NCBI RefSeq assembly: GCF_964063325.1
Contig: NZ_OZ061315.1
Coordinates: forward strand, 3,596,001 to 3,660,000
Length of the DNA stretch: 64,000 nucleotides
Source of the DNA: Hafnia alvei
GTDB taxonomy: Bacteria; Pseudomonadota; Gammaproteobacteria; Enterobacterales; Enterobacteriaceae
Reading direction: 5' to 3'
Position numbers and translations under genes: made by a program. A model generated the notes under the pieces. It worked only from the letters and a program-made list of their open reading frames with translations. It did no database searches and was not told the DNA's origin. Shown in pieces: positions 53,219 through 61,017 of the stretch; the stretch's first letter is position 1, and every line of letters begins with the position of its first letter.

Positions 53219-54106
53219 ATGAGCCAAATAACCAACATCGACATCAGCAAAGACTACGACGAAACGCAGGGATCTGATGATGTGCATTACCAATCATTCG
53301 CCCGCATGGCAGCGTTCTTTGGGCGAGATATGAAGCCGCACCGCCATGACAGTTTTTTCCAAATGCACTTTCTGAATACTGGCCAAATTGAGCTACAACT
53401 CGACGACCACCGCTATTCGGTGCAGGCACCGCTGTTTGTTCTCACGCCGCCCTCGGTGCCACACGCATTTTTCACCGAGCCAGACAGCGACGGTCATGTG
53501 CTCACCGTTCGCCAAGAGCTGATTTGGCCGCTGCTGGAGGTGCTCTATCCCGGCAAACGCGATGCTTTCGATCTGCCAGGTATTTGCCTATCACTGGCCG
53601 ATAAACCTCAGGAATTAGCGGCGTTAGACCACTACTGGGCACTGATTGCCCGCGAGTCCACCAGCGAGCTGGGAGGACGCGAGCATACGCTAGTACTTTT
53701 GGCACAGGCGGTGTTCACCCTACTGTTACGCAATGTTCCGCTCGACGAACAATCCTCCAGCGGAATGCGCGGAGAAATGCGTGTTTTCCAGCGTCTTAAT
53801 CAGCTTATCGACGAGAATTTCCGTCTACATTGGTCAGTGCCGGAATATGCCAATAAGCTCGGGATTACGGAGTCGAGGCTGACAGACATCTGCCGACGCT
53901 TCGCCAACCGCCCCCCTAAACGCTTAATTTTCGACCGCCAGCTACGTGAGGCCAAGCGCCTGCTGCTGTTTAGCGACAGCGCCGTAAGTGAAATTGCTTA
54001 TCAGCTTGGATTCAAAGATCCCGCCTATTTTGCCCGTTTTTTTAATCGGTTAGTGGGCTGTTCACCCAGCGCCTACCGTGCCGAACAGATCGCCGTTTCA
54101 CACTGA
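53219..54106 (+). CDS. hpaA: AraC-family activator HpaA
   Basis: 295 residues from ATG 53219 (AAGGA site); an upstream start adds 8 residues. N-terminal cupin sensor (MKPHRHDSFFQMHFLNTGQI), C-terminal two helix-turn-helix domain (WSVPEYANKLGITESRLTDICRR, EIAYQLGFKDPAYFARFFNR). In E. coli HpaA activates hpaBC with 4-hydroxyphenylacetate. It lies between hpaX and hpaBC, as in E. coli W. Confidence 0.93.
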   Translation: MSQITNIDISKDYDETQGSDDVHYQSFARMAAFFGRDMKPHRHDSFFQMHFLNTGQIELQLDDHRYSVQAPLFVLTPPSVPHAFFTEPDSDGHVLTVRQELIWPLLEVLYPGKRDAFDLPGICLSLADKPQELAALDHYWALIARESTSELGGREHTLVLLAQAVFTLLLRNVPLDEQSSSGMRGEMRVFQRLNQLIDENFRLHWSVPEYANKLGITESRLTDICRRFANRPPKRLIFDRQLREAKRLLLFSDSAVSEIAYQLGFKDPAYFARFFNRLVGCSPSAYRAEQIAVSH

Positions 54107-54131
54107 TCCAGTACAAAATTCGTGCTGGATC
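54105..54131. other. Dyad at the end of hpaA
   Basis: GATCCAG (54105-54111) and CTGGATC (54125-54131), 13-nt loop, overlapping the hpaA stop. No T tract; role unknown. Confidence 0.5.
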
Positions 54132-54160
54132 ACATTCTTCCAACAAACCGCCACTCTCGC

Positions 54161-54193
54161 CTGAAAAGTACCAGTGATTACCTCAAAAGTATC
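54161..54193 (+). promoter_or_regulatory. Candidate HpaA binding direct repeat upstream of hpaBC
   Basis: CTGAAAAGTACC (54161-54172) and CTCAAAAGTATC (54182-54193): 10 of 12 identical, spaced 21 bp, two helical turns, as is usual for AraC-family direct repeats. About 125-155 bp before the hpaB start. Confidence 0.5.
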
Positions 54194-54315
54194 TTCCCGA
54201 AACCCTGTTTAAACGCTTCAATTAAGAAACAAAAACAAAACAATAAATTAACAAACAGCCAGTGAACGCCTTTCAGAAGGTCGTTCTTGGATTCTGACCC
54301 TACTGTGAGGTAAAC

Positions 54316-55878
54316 ATGAAACCTGAAGATTTCCGTGCCGACGCCAAACGCCCGTTAACCGGTGAAGAGTACCTAAAAAGCCTGCAAGATGGCCGTGAGA
54401 TCTACATCTACGGCGAGCGAGTCAAAGATGTCACCACTCATCCGGCATTTCGCAACGCCGCGGCATCGGTAGGTCATCTGTATGACGCCCTACACAAGCC
54501 CGAGATGCAGGACAAACTGTGCTGGGGAACCGATACCGGCAGCGGCGGCTATACCCACAAATTCTTCCGCTTCGCGAAAAGCAGCGACGATCTACGCCAG
54601 CAGCGCGATGCTATCGCCGAATGGTCACGCTTGAGCTATGGCTGGATGGGACGGACACCCGATTACAAAGCCGCATTCGGCAGCGCATTAGGCGCAAATC
54701 CTGCATTTTATGGACAGTTCGAAGACAACGCCCGCCATTGGTACAAACGCATTCAGGAAACGGGGCTCTATTTCAACCATGCCATCGTCAACCCGCCTAT
54801 CGATCGCCACAAACCCGCTGACGAAGTGAAAGACGTTTACATCAAACTCGAAAAAGAAACTGATGCTGGCATTATCGTTAGCGGTGCCAAAGTGGTAGCG
54901 ACCAACTCGGCGCTCACTCACTACAACATGATCGGTTTTGGTTCTGCTCAGGTCATGGGCGAAAACCCAGATTTCGCGCTGATGTTTGTCGCACCTATGG
55001 ACGCCGACGGCGTCAAACTCATTTCACGCGCCTCTTACGAAATGGTGGCAGGTGCCACCGGCTCCCCTTACGACTATCCGCTCTCCAGCCGCTTCGATGA
55101 AAATGACGCGATTCTGGTGATGGATAAGGTCCTGATCCCATGGGAAAACGTGCTTATCTATCGTGATTTCGACCGCTGTCGCCGCTGGACAATGGAGGGG
55201 GGATTTGCCCGCATGTATCCCCTTCAAGCCTGTGTGCGTTTGGCGGTTAAACTCGATTTCATCACCGCATTGTTGAAAAAAAGTCTGGAATGTACCGGAA
55301 CCTCTGAGTTCCGTGGCGTACAGGCCGATCTCGGTGAAGTTGTCGCGTGGCGCAATATGTTTTGGGCGCTGAGCGATTCGATGTGTTCAGAAGCCACTCC
55401 GTGGGTGAACGGCGCTTATTTACCCGATCACGCCGCGCTACAAACCTACCGCGTCATGGCTCCAATGGCCTATGCCAAAATCAAAAACATTATCGAGCGC
55501 AACGTCACCAGCGGCCTGATTTATCTGCCGTCCAGCGCGCGCGATCTCAACAATCCAGAGATAGATAAATACCTCGCCCGCTATGTACGCGGCTCAAACG
55601 GTATGGATCACGTTGAGCGCATCAAGATTTTAAAACTGATGTGGGACGCCATCGGCAGTGAGTTCGGCGGTCGTCATGAGCTTTATGAAATCAACTACTC
55701 AGGCAGCCAAGATGAAATCCGTCTGCAATGTCTGCGTCAGGCACAAAGCTCCGGCAATATGGATCGCATGATGGCCATGGTTGATCGCTGTCTGTCGGAA
55801 TATGACCAGCACGGTTGGACCGTTCCACACCTGCACAATAACAACGATATTAATATGTTAGACAAGCTGCTGAAATAA
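54316..55878 (+). CDS. hpaB: 4-hydroxyphenylacetate 3-monooxygenase, oxygenase component HpaB
   Basis: 520 residues, the E. coli length. FADH2-utilising monooxygenase that hydroxylates 4-hydroxyphenylacetate to homoprotocatechuate. Recognisable stretches: MKPEDFRADAKRPLTGEEYL, HAIVNPPIDRHKPADEVKDV, GAKVVATNSALTHYNMIGFG, GSNGMDHVERIKILKLMWD. Followed 19 bp later by hpaC. GTGAGGTAA site before the ATG. Confidence 0.96.
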   Translation: MKPEDFRADAKRPLTGEEYLKSLQDGREIYIYGERVKDVTTHPAFRNAAASVGHLYDALHKPEMQDKLCWGTDTGSGGYTHKFFRFAKSSDDLRQQRDAIAEWSRLSYGWMGRTPDYKAAFGSALGANPAFYGQFEDNARHWYKRIQETGLYFNHAIVNPPIDRHKPADEVKDVYIKLEKETDAGIIVSGAKVVATNSALTHYNMIGFGSAQVMGENPDFALMFVAPMDADGVKLISRASYEMVAGATGSPYDYPLSSRFDENDAILVMDKVLIPWENVLIYRDFDRCRRWTMEGGFARMYPLQACVRLAVKLDFITALLKKSLECTGTSEFRGVQADLGEVVAWRNMFWALSDSMCSEATPWVNGAYLPDHAALQTYRVMAPMAYAKIKNIIERNVTSGLIYLPSSARDLNNPEIDKYLARYVRGSNGMDHVERIKILKLMWDAIGSEFGGRHELYEINYSGSQDEIRLQCLRQAQSSGNMDRMMAMVDRCLSEYDQHGWTVPHLHNNNDINMLDKLLK

Positions 55879-55897
55879 TCAGTAGCGGGAGGCCAGT

Positions 55898-56410
55898 ATG
55901 TCTTTAGAAAATGAACACCGTCTACGTTTTCGCGATGCCATGTCCAGTCTGTCGGCCGCGGTCAACATCGTAACCACCGATGGCCCTGCGGGTCGCTGTG
56001 GGATAACCGCCACCGCCGTCTGCTCAGTAACAGATACACCGCCGTCGCTGATGGTATGCATCAACAGTAACAGCGCGATGAACCCCGTGTTTCAGGAGAA
56101 CGGAAAACTCTGCGTCAATGTGCTTAGCCATGAGCAAGAACTGATGGCGCGACATTTTGCGGGGATGACGGGCACCAGCATGGAAGAACGCTTTAGCTGG
56201 GATATCTGGACCAAAGGCATTCTCGGCCAACCGATGCTGCGCGGAACATTAGCCAGTCTCGAAGGCGAAATTGAGCAGGTACAAACTATTGGTACACATC
56301 TGGTGTATTTGGTGCAGATCAAACAGATCACGCTGAGTGAAGCGGGTCATGGGCTGATTTACTTCAAGCGCCATTTTCATCCGGTGATGCTCGAGGCCGT
56401 CGCAGTATAA
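55898..56410 (+). CDS. hpaC: 4-hydroxyphenylacetate 3-monooxygenase, flavin reductase component HpaC
   Basis: 170 residues, flavin reductase-like fold: FRDAMSSLSAAVNIVTTDGPAGRC-type start, GITATAVCSVTDTPPSLMVC, ending with RHFHPV. It supplies FADH2 to HpaB using NADH. Forms an operon with hpaB, closed by a terminator at 56437. Confidence 0.95.
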   Translation: MSLENEHRLRFRDAMSSLSAAVNIVTTDGPAGRCGITATAVCSVTDTPPSLMVCINSNSAMNPVFQENGKLCVNVLSHEQELMARHFAGMTGTSMEERFSWDIWTKGILGQPMLRGTLASLEGEIEQVQTIGTHLVYLVQIKQITLSEAGHGLIYFKRHFHPVMLEAVAV

Positions 56411-56436
56411 AATTGCCATAGGCTCGCTGTATATCA

Positions 56437-56470
56437 GGCCAAGCAACATCGCGTTTGCTTGGCCATTTTT
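56437..56470. terminator. Terminator between hpaC and yddG
   Basis: GGCCAAGCAA and TTGCTTGGCC, 8-nt loop, then ATTTTT. Serves the hpaBC operon and, less clearly, the convergent yddG. Confidence 0.85.
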
Positions 56471-56476
56471 ATCCAG

Positions 56477-57388
56477 TTACTTAAGCGCTTTATTTACCCG
56501 CTTCGGCTTGGTCGACAGCCAACAAATAATCGCTCCGGCGGTGACTGCGCAAACACCTAACCAGAAAGTGGGCGGCAGCAAAGAAGATAAAATCAGCGAC
56601 GCAAATAACGCCGAAAGGATAGGCGTAAAATAGGAAAGCGTGGCCAACAGATTAATATCCCCTCGAATCATACCGATATTCCACGCCGCATAGCCAAAGC
56701 CCATCGCAGCACCGGCCATGGCAATATAAAATGCGCTATGCAAAGAAATAGTAAAACTCTCAGCCCCGCCTAATAACCATTTAATCCACAAACAGACGGC
56801 GGTAAGTGCGAAGAACAGCGCTGCTGCATTTTGTCCGTTGGCATATTTGTTGGTCACAACGCAATACACCGCCCACAGGATAGCGCCAACAAACGCCAAG
56901 ACATAGCTAACCGGATGAGCAACGATATTCTCCGCCATGCCAGAAAGTGAGGCTAATGAACCGCCGCTTATTACCACCGTGACGCCTAATAACGACAGCA
57001 ACACGCCCAACAATAAACTGATTTTTAACCGACCACCGCTACACAAAAAAGAGAGCAACACGGTAAAACTCGGCCATAAATAGTTAATGACTGAAACTTC
57101 AATCGACTGGGCTCGCGTGGTGGCATAACCCAATGCCAAAGAGAGGCAAACTTCATAGCTCGCAAACAAAGCGCCACCGGCCAACAAATAAACCGGCTTA
57201 AAAGCCCGTAGCTTGGGAGAACCCAGCAGAATAAAGAGAAATACAGAACCCGCAGTATAAATTAACGCGGCACCTGCCACTGGGCCAACACCTTCGCTAA
57301 CGTTACGAATCAGGCCCACGATAGTGCTCCAAAGCAAGATGGCCAAGATACCACAGGCATTTGCTTTTGTTCTGCTACTGCTATCCAT
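56477..57388 (-). CDS. yddG: Aromatic amino acid exporter YddG (DMT superfamily)
   Basis: 303 residues, ten membrane segments, two EamA repeats. Similar to E. coli YddG: GILAILLWSTIVGLIRNVSEG, YEVCLSLALGYATTRAQSIEV, NYLWPSFTVLLS and WAVYCVVTNKYANG. E. coli YddG exports phenylalanine, tyrosine and tryptophan. Its position next to an aromatic catabolism cluster may be chance. Confidence 0.88.
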   Translation of the reverse strand: MDSSSRTKANACGILAILLWSTIVGLIRNVSEGVGPVAGAALIYTAGSVFLFILLGSPKLRAFKPVYLLAGGALFASYEVCLSLALGYATTRAQSIEVSVINYLWPSFTVLLSFLCSGGRLKISLLLGVLLSLLGVTVVISGGSLASLSGMAENIVAHPVSYVLAFVGAILWAVYCVVTNKYANGQNAAALFFALTAVCLWIKWLLGGAESFTISLHSAFYIAMAGAAMGFGYAAWNIGMIRGDINLLATLSYFTPILSALFASLILSSLLPPTFWLGVCAVTAGAIICWLSTKPKRVNKALK

Positions 57389-57862
57389 GCTGCCTCGCAG
57401 TGAATAAAAGAGAAAAAAATTTGGCCCAAAAAGATAGCGCTGATTGGGCGGCTCAAGTTAAGCATTCTCACGTATTCAGATAGATAAATCCAACAACATC
57501 ATCATGGATATTATCCAGATAGCCATAAACAGCGCTGCGCTGGCAAACATAAAATCAGATGATTTATCATCTAACTTCATTCTAAAAAAGTATTTAGCAC
57601 AATATGTTAAATACAATAATTTGCGTTAGACCTAACCACGAACCACCGAAAAACAATATCCACATAGCTAATTAAATTTAAAACAACAGGCAAAATAGCC
57701 AGAATCATTAATTAACCTAAATTTATTCTTAATTCTAAAAATAATTACTCACCTAATCAAATGAGAATGATAATGAGTATCATTCGATCTAAATCTTTGC
57801 TAGCATCCTGTCCGCAACAAATGCAGTTCAATCCAACGAAAAAAATAAAATGGAGGCTCCGC
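57389..57862. promoter_or_regulatory. Upstream region of the exbB operon with Fur box
   Basis: About 470 bp, AT-rich. The last part holds the Fur box at 57763-57784 and the exbB ribosome site (GGAGG). An ORF running through the Fur box from 57761 is in frame with exbB but the box makes translation from there unlikely. Nothing else seen. Confidence 0.6.
57763..57784. promoter_or_regulatory. Fur box
   Basis: GATAATGAGTATCATT (57769-57784), extended on the left by GAGAAT; close to the Fur consensus GATAATGATAATCATTATC. It lies about 80 bp before the exbB start and predicts iron repression. Confidence 0.85.
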
Positions 57863-58729
57863 ATGGCATTAGCGGAAAACTTTTTGGCACAGTTCACCCT
57901 TTTGAACGGCAAGTTCAACAGGATGCTAAAACCATCTCTGGCACTATTACTCAGTTTCGGTATAGCCCAATACGCAAGTGCTGAACCACTCATTAACGAG
58001 CAGGGAAATACGGTTCAAAACGTGTCTACCGGTGGAATTTCATCGCTGGATCTTTCTATTTTCGGCATGTATCAGCAGGCTGATATTGTGGTGAAAAGCG
58101 TGATGATTGGATTAATCGTTATATCCGTTATCACATGGACCATCTTATTTGCCAAAAGCATTGCGCTGCTGCGCGCTAAACAGCAATTACGCCGCGAATA
58201 TCGCTTACTGTTTCCATCTAATTCTTTATCCACGGCCTGTGAATTATCGCAGTCCTTCGCCGAGAACAGCATAAGCGCCGCCCTATTACGCGATGCTCAA
58301 GATGAAAAACAGCTTTCAACCCACGCAGCCGATCTTAACGGTATTAAAGACCGAACCAATTTCCGCCTCGATCGGCGCGTTGCGGCCTATGGTCGCCAGC
58401 TTGCCAAAGGCAACGGCTATCTCGCTACTATTGGTGCAGTGGCACCGTTTATCGGCTTATTCGGCACCGTTTGGGGCATCATGAATAGCTTTATTGGCAT
58501 TGCACATTCGCAAACGACCAATCTGGCCGTCGTTGCGCCAGGCATCGCCGAAGCGCTACTGGCTACCGCCATGGGGCTGATTGCTGCGATCCCCGCCGTG
58601 GTGATTTACAACCTGTTCAGCCGCATGATTAACGAACATCGCGCACAGGTGGGAGACGCAGCCGCGCAAATTCTGTTGCTGCTAAGCCGCGATCTTGACC
58701 TCAACGCGCCCCAAAAGCAGGTGAGATAG
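57863..58729 (+). CDS. exbB: TonB-system energizer ExbB
   Basis: 288 residues from ATG 57863 (GGAGG 6 bp upstream); a longer in-frame start at 57761 is rejected because it covers the Fur box. It has an N-terminal signal-like extension (MLKPSLALLLSFGIAQYASA) found in the longer ExbB group, then the MotA/TolQ/ExbB domain (LATIGAVAPFIGLFGTVWGIM, GIAEALLATAMGLIAAIPAVV). With ExbD it forms the proton-driven motor of TonB in the inner membrane. Confidence 0.93.
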   Translation: MALAENFLAQFTLLNGKFNRMLKPSLALLLSFGIAQYASAEPLINEQGNTVQNVSTGGISSLDLSIFGMYQQADIVVKSVMIGLIVISVITWTILFAKSIALLRAKQQLRREYRLLFPSNSLSTACELSQSFAENSISAALLRDAQDEKQLSTHAADLNGIKDRTNFRLDRRVAAYGRQLAKGNGYLATIGAVAPFIGLFGTVWGIMNSFIGIAHSQTTNLAVVAPGIAEALLATAMGLIAAIPAVVIYNLFSRMINEHRAQVGDAAAQILLLLSRDLDLNAPQKQVR

Positions 58730-58733
58730 CGGT

Positions 58734-59168
58734 ATGGCACTGCACATTCATGATTATTCCGCTGGCGAATCCGCTGAAAGCCGTGAGCTTCACGACATCA
58801 ACGTCACGCCTTTCATCGACGTTATGCTGGTCTTGCTGATTATCTTTATGGTCGCAGCCCCACTGGCTACCGTCGATATTCGCGTGAACTTACCGGCATC
58901 CTCGGCACAGCCGCAGCCACGCCCAGATAAGCCGGTCTATCTGACCATTAAAGCAGATAAACAGCTTTATCTCGGTGATGCGCTAACCACCCGCGATCGG
59001 CTCAGCGAGCAGCTCAATGAGCAAACCAAAGCAGACAAAGACACCACCATTTTTCTGCAAGCAGACAAAGCGGTGGACTACGCCACACTAATGACGGTGA
59101 TGGATACGTTGCGCACGGCGGGTTATCTCAAGGTGGGATTAGTCAGTATGGAATCGGTCGCGCCTTAA
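58734..59168 (+). CDS. exbD: TonB-system energizer ExbD
   Basis: 144 residues, one membrane segment with the essential aspartate in INVTPFIDVMLVLLIIFMV, then a periplasmic domain. It follows exbB by 4 bp. Forms the ExbB-ExbD-TonB complex. Confidence 0.95.
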   Translation: MALHIHDYSAGESAESRELHDINVTPFIDVMLVLLIIFMVAAPLATVDIRVNLPASSAQPQPRPDKPVYLTIKADKQLYLGDALTTRDRLSEQLNEQTKADKDTTIFLQADKAVDYATLMTVMDTLRTAGYLKVGLVSMESVAP

Positions 59169-59214
59169 CCTGCGTTGAGCTACCCCTACTCGTTATTAAA
59201 CATTTTATGATATA

Positions 59215-59230
59215 GCGGCCAAACGGCCGC
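59215..59230. other. Hairpin between exbD and chaN
   Basis: GCGGCC, loop AAAC, GGCCGC with a short T run only. A possible partial terminator or stability element. Confidence 0.45.
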
Positions 59231-59245
59231 CTTTAGGCCAAAGAC

Positions 59246-60127
59246 ATGAGCACACTATTTAGCCTTAAATCTCTGATTATATTAGCCACATTAGCACTCA
59301 GTGCATGCAGCCAACCAACATTGACTCGACCATCACGCGCATCCGCGCTAAACGATGTAAACACCTTGGGCACCATCATCGATTTGCACAACGGTGAAAC
59401 CCTAACCAGCCAGCAGTTACTCACGCGTATCGCGCCGCAGCCACGGCTAATCGTCGGAGAAAAACACGATAACGCGCAGCATCACCTAATTGAAATGTGG
59501 TTGATCAAAAATCTTCCTCAGCAGCGCCCACAGGGCAGCGTACTGCTAGAAATGCTGACCATCGATCAACAGCCGCGCGTCGATCAGCTCAAAAAATGGT
59601 TAAAAGACGATCCGATGGTGCGCGAAGGTCGTATTCAGACATTGCTAAACTGGCAACAAGGCTGGCCGTGGGAGATGTATCACGGCGTAGTGATGCAAAC
59701 CCTGCGTGCCACCTACCCTCTGCTGGTGGCGAATCTCTCCCGCGAACAGGTGCAGTCTTTATACAAAAACCCACGGCTTCCTGCAGGAAAAATCTCCACC
59801 GCGCCGCAGGTACAAAACGCGATTCGTGAAACCATCGTCACGATGCATGATGGGAAAATCGAGCCGGCACAGTTAAAAGCGATGATCGCCATTCAACAGC
59901 AGCGCGATCGATTTATGGCGCAGCAGCTACTTGCAGCCCCTGCGCCGGCCATGCTGATCGCCGGTGGCTACCACGCGGCGAAAACCATGGGCGTTCCACT
60001 GCATATGCAAGATCTCGCTCCTTCATCGCGCCCGAGCGTTTTAATGCTGGCTGAGACGGGTATGAATATTACCTTGGCGCAGGCCGATTACGTTTGGTTC
60101 GTCCCTCAGCCAAAACCTGAGCTGTAA
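59246..60127 (+). CDS. chaN: ChaN family haem-binding lipoprotein
   Basis: 293 residues. Lipobox LSAC with Cys21. The ChaN domain shows GEKHDNAQHHLIEMWLIKNL, QGWPWEMYHGVVMQTL and AGGYHAAKTMGVPLHM. ChaN-like proteins bind haem on their dimer surface and are iron-regulated. It is followed by tonB after 11 bp, fitting a haem or iron uptake operon. Confidence 0.88.
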   Translation: MSTLFSLKSLIILATLALSACSQPTLTRPSRASALNDVNTLGTIIDLHNGETLTSQQLLTRIAPQPRLIVGEKHDNAQHHLIEMWLIKNLPQQRPQGSVLLEMLTIDQQPRVDQLKKWLKDDPMVREGRIQTLLNWQQGWPWEMYHGVVMQTLRATYPLLVANLSREQVQSLYKNPRLPAGKISTAPQVQNAIRETIVTMHDGKIEPAQLKAMIAIQQQRDRFMAQQLLAAPAPAMLIAGGYHAAKTMGVPLHMQDLAPSSRPSVLMLAETGMNITLAQADYVWFVPQPKPEL

Positions 60128-60138
60128 GTCAAAACACT

Positions 60139-60921
60139 ATGGATATTCTCTATCACACACGGCCCAAATGGGGCCGCTGGTTTATCTTCGCGCTGGCGGT
60201 TCATGGCACATGTCTAGCGGCACTGGTTTGGCGTTCGTCTGACGCTAAACCGCCCTATGAGCCCCCTCCAGCGGTGATGCTGCAATGGGCTGAAACTATC
60301 CAAGCGCCTGCTTCACCCACGCCGTTACCGATTGGCATTGCTCAACAGCAGTCAGCGGCGGCAGAGGAAAAACAACAGGTTAAGAATAAAGCGCAGCCAA
60401 AGATGGTGGTAGCCAAACAAGCCGTCATTGAGGTGGCGAAGCAGAAGAAGTCGGCTGACGGAGAGAAGAAAAAACCACGCCCGGTAAATAAGATTAAAGA
60501 TCAAACCAGCGATGCCAGCCATGCCGCCATAGCCAGCAATGCAGCACCTCAGGCTAATACGCTATCGCCAAACATTGCGGCACCGTTCAACAGCGATGCC
60601 ACCAAGCGTAATAGCGAGAAAGTATCGTGGGAAAGCTTGGTTAAGGGTCATCTAAACCGATACAAAAAGTATCCCCTTGATGCCCGTCGACGCGCCCGTA
60701 CGGGCCTCGCCGTGGTGACGTTCACCGTGAATGCGGCAGGTTTCGTGCAGGGTAATCAGCTTTATACCTCATCCGGCACCATTTCGTTGGATCGCGAGGC
60801 GGTGGAGGTTTTAGAGCGCGCCCAACCGCTGCCAAAACCACCGACGGAAATATTAAACGGCGGGCTTTATAGCGTAAAAATGCCGATCAACTTTGATTTA
60901 GCAGAATTAAAACAGCAGTAA
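60139..60921 (+). CDS. tonB: TonB energy transducer
   Basis: 260 residues. N-terminal membrane anchor (FIFALAVHGTCLAALVW with the TonB His), proline-rich and lysine-rich periplasmic linker (KKKPRPVNKIKDQ), C-terminal domain YPLDARRRARTGLAVVTFTVN. A dedicated TonB, like HasB, rather than a housekeeping TonB next to an unrelated gene. Assigned the general symbol; the paralogue identity is inference. Confidence 0.88.
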   Translation: MDILYHTRPKWGRWFIFALAVHGTCLAALVWRSSDAKPPYEPPPAVMLQWAETIQAPASPTPLPIGIAQQQSAAAEEKQQVKNKAQPKMVVAKQAVIEVAKQKKSADGEKKKPRPVNKIKDQTSDASHAAIASNAAPQANTLSPNIAAPFNSDATKRNSEKVSWESLVKGHLNRYKKYPLDARRRARTGLAVVTFTVNAAGFVQGNQLYTSSGTISLDREAVEVLERAQPLPKPPTEILNGGLYSVKMPINFDLAELKQQ

Positions 60922-61017
60922 GTTAACCCAGCTTGTGCTGAAAAAATCTCACTTATCTTCATGCTGGAATTTTCTGGCAGGGCCAGCTATTCGCCCAAAG
61001 AACCAAAAGGACGCACC

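Noticed and set aside
57761..57862. N-terminal extension of exbB from the ATG at 57761
   Set aside because: It would translate the Fur box; a GGAGG site sits before the internal ATG 57863 and gives a normal ExbB start.
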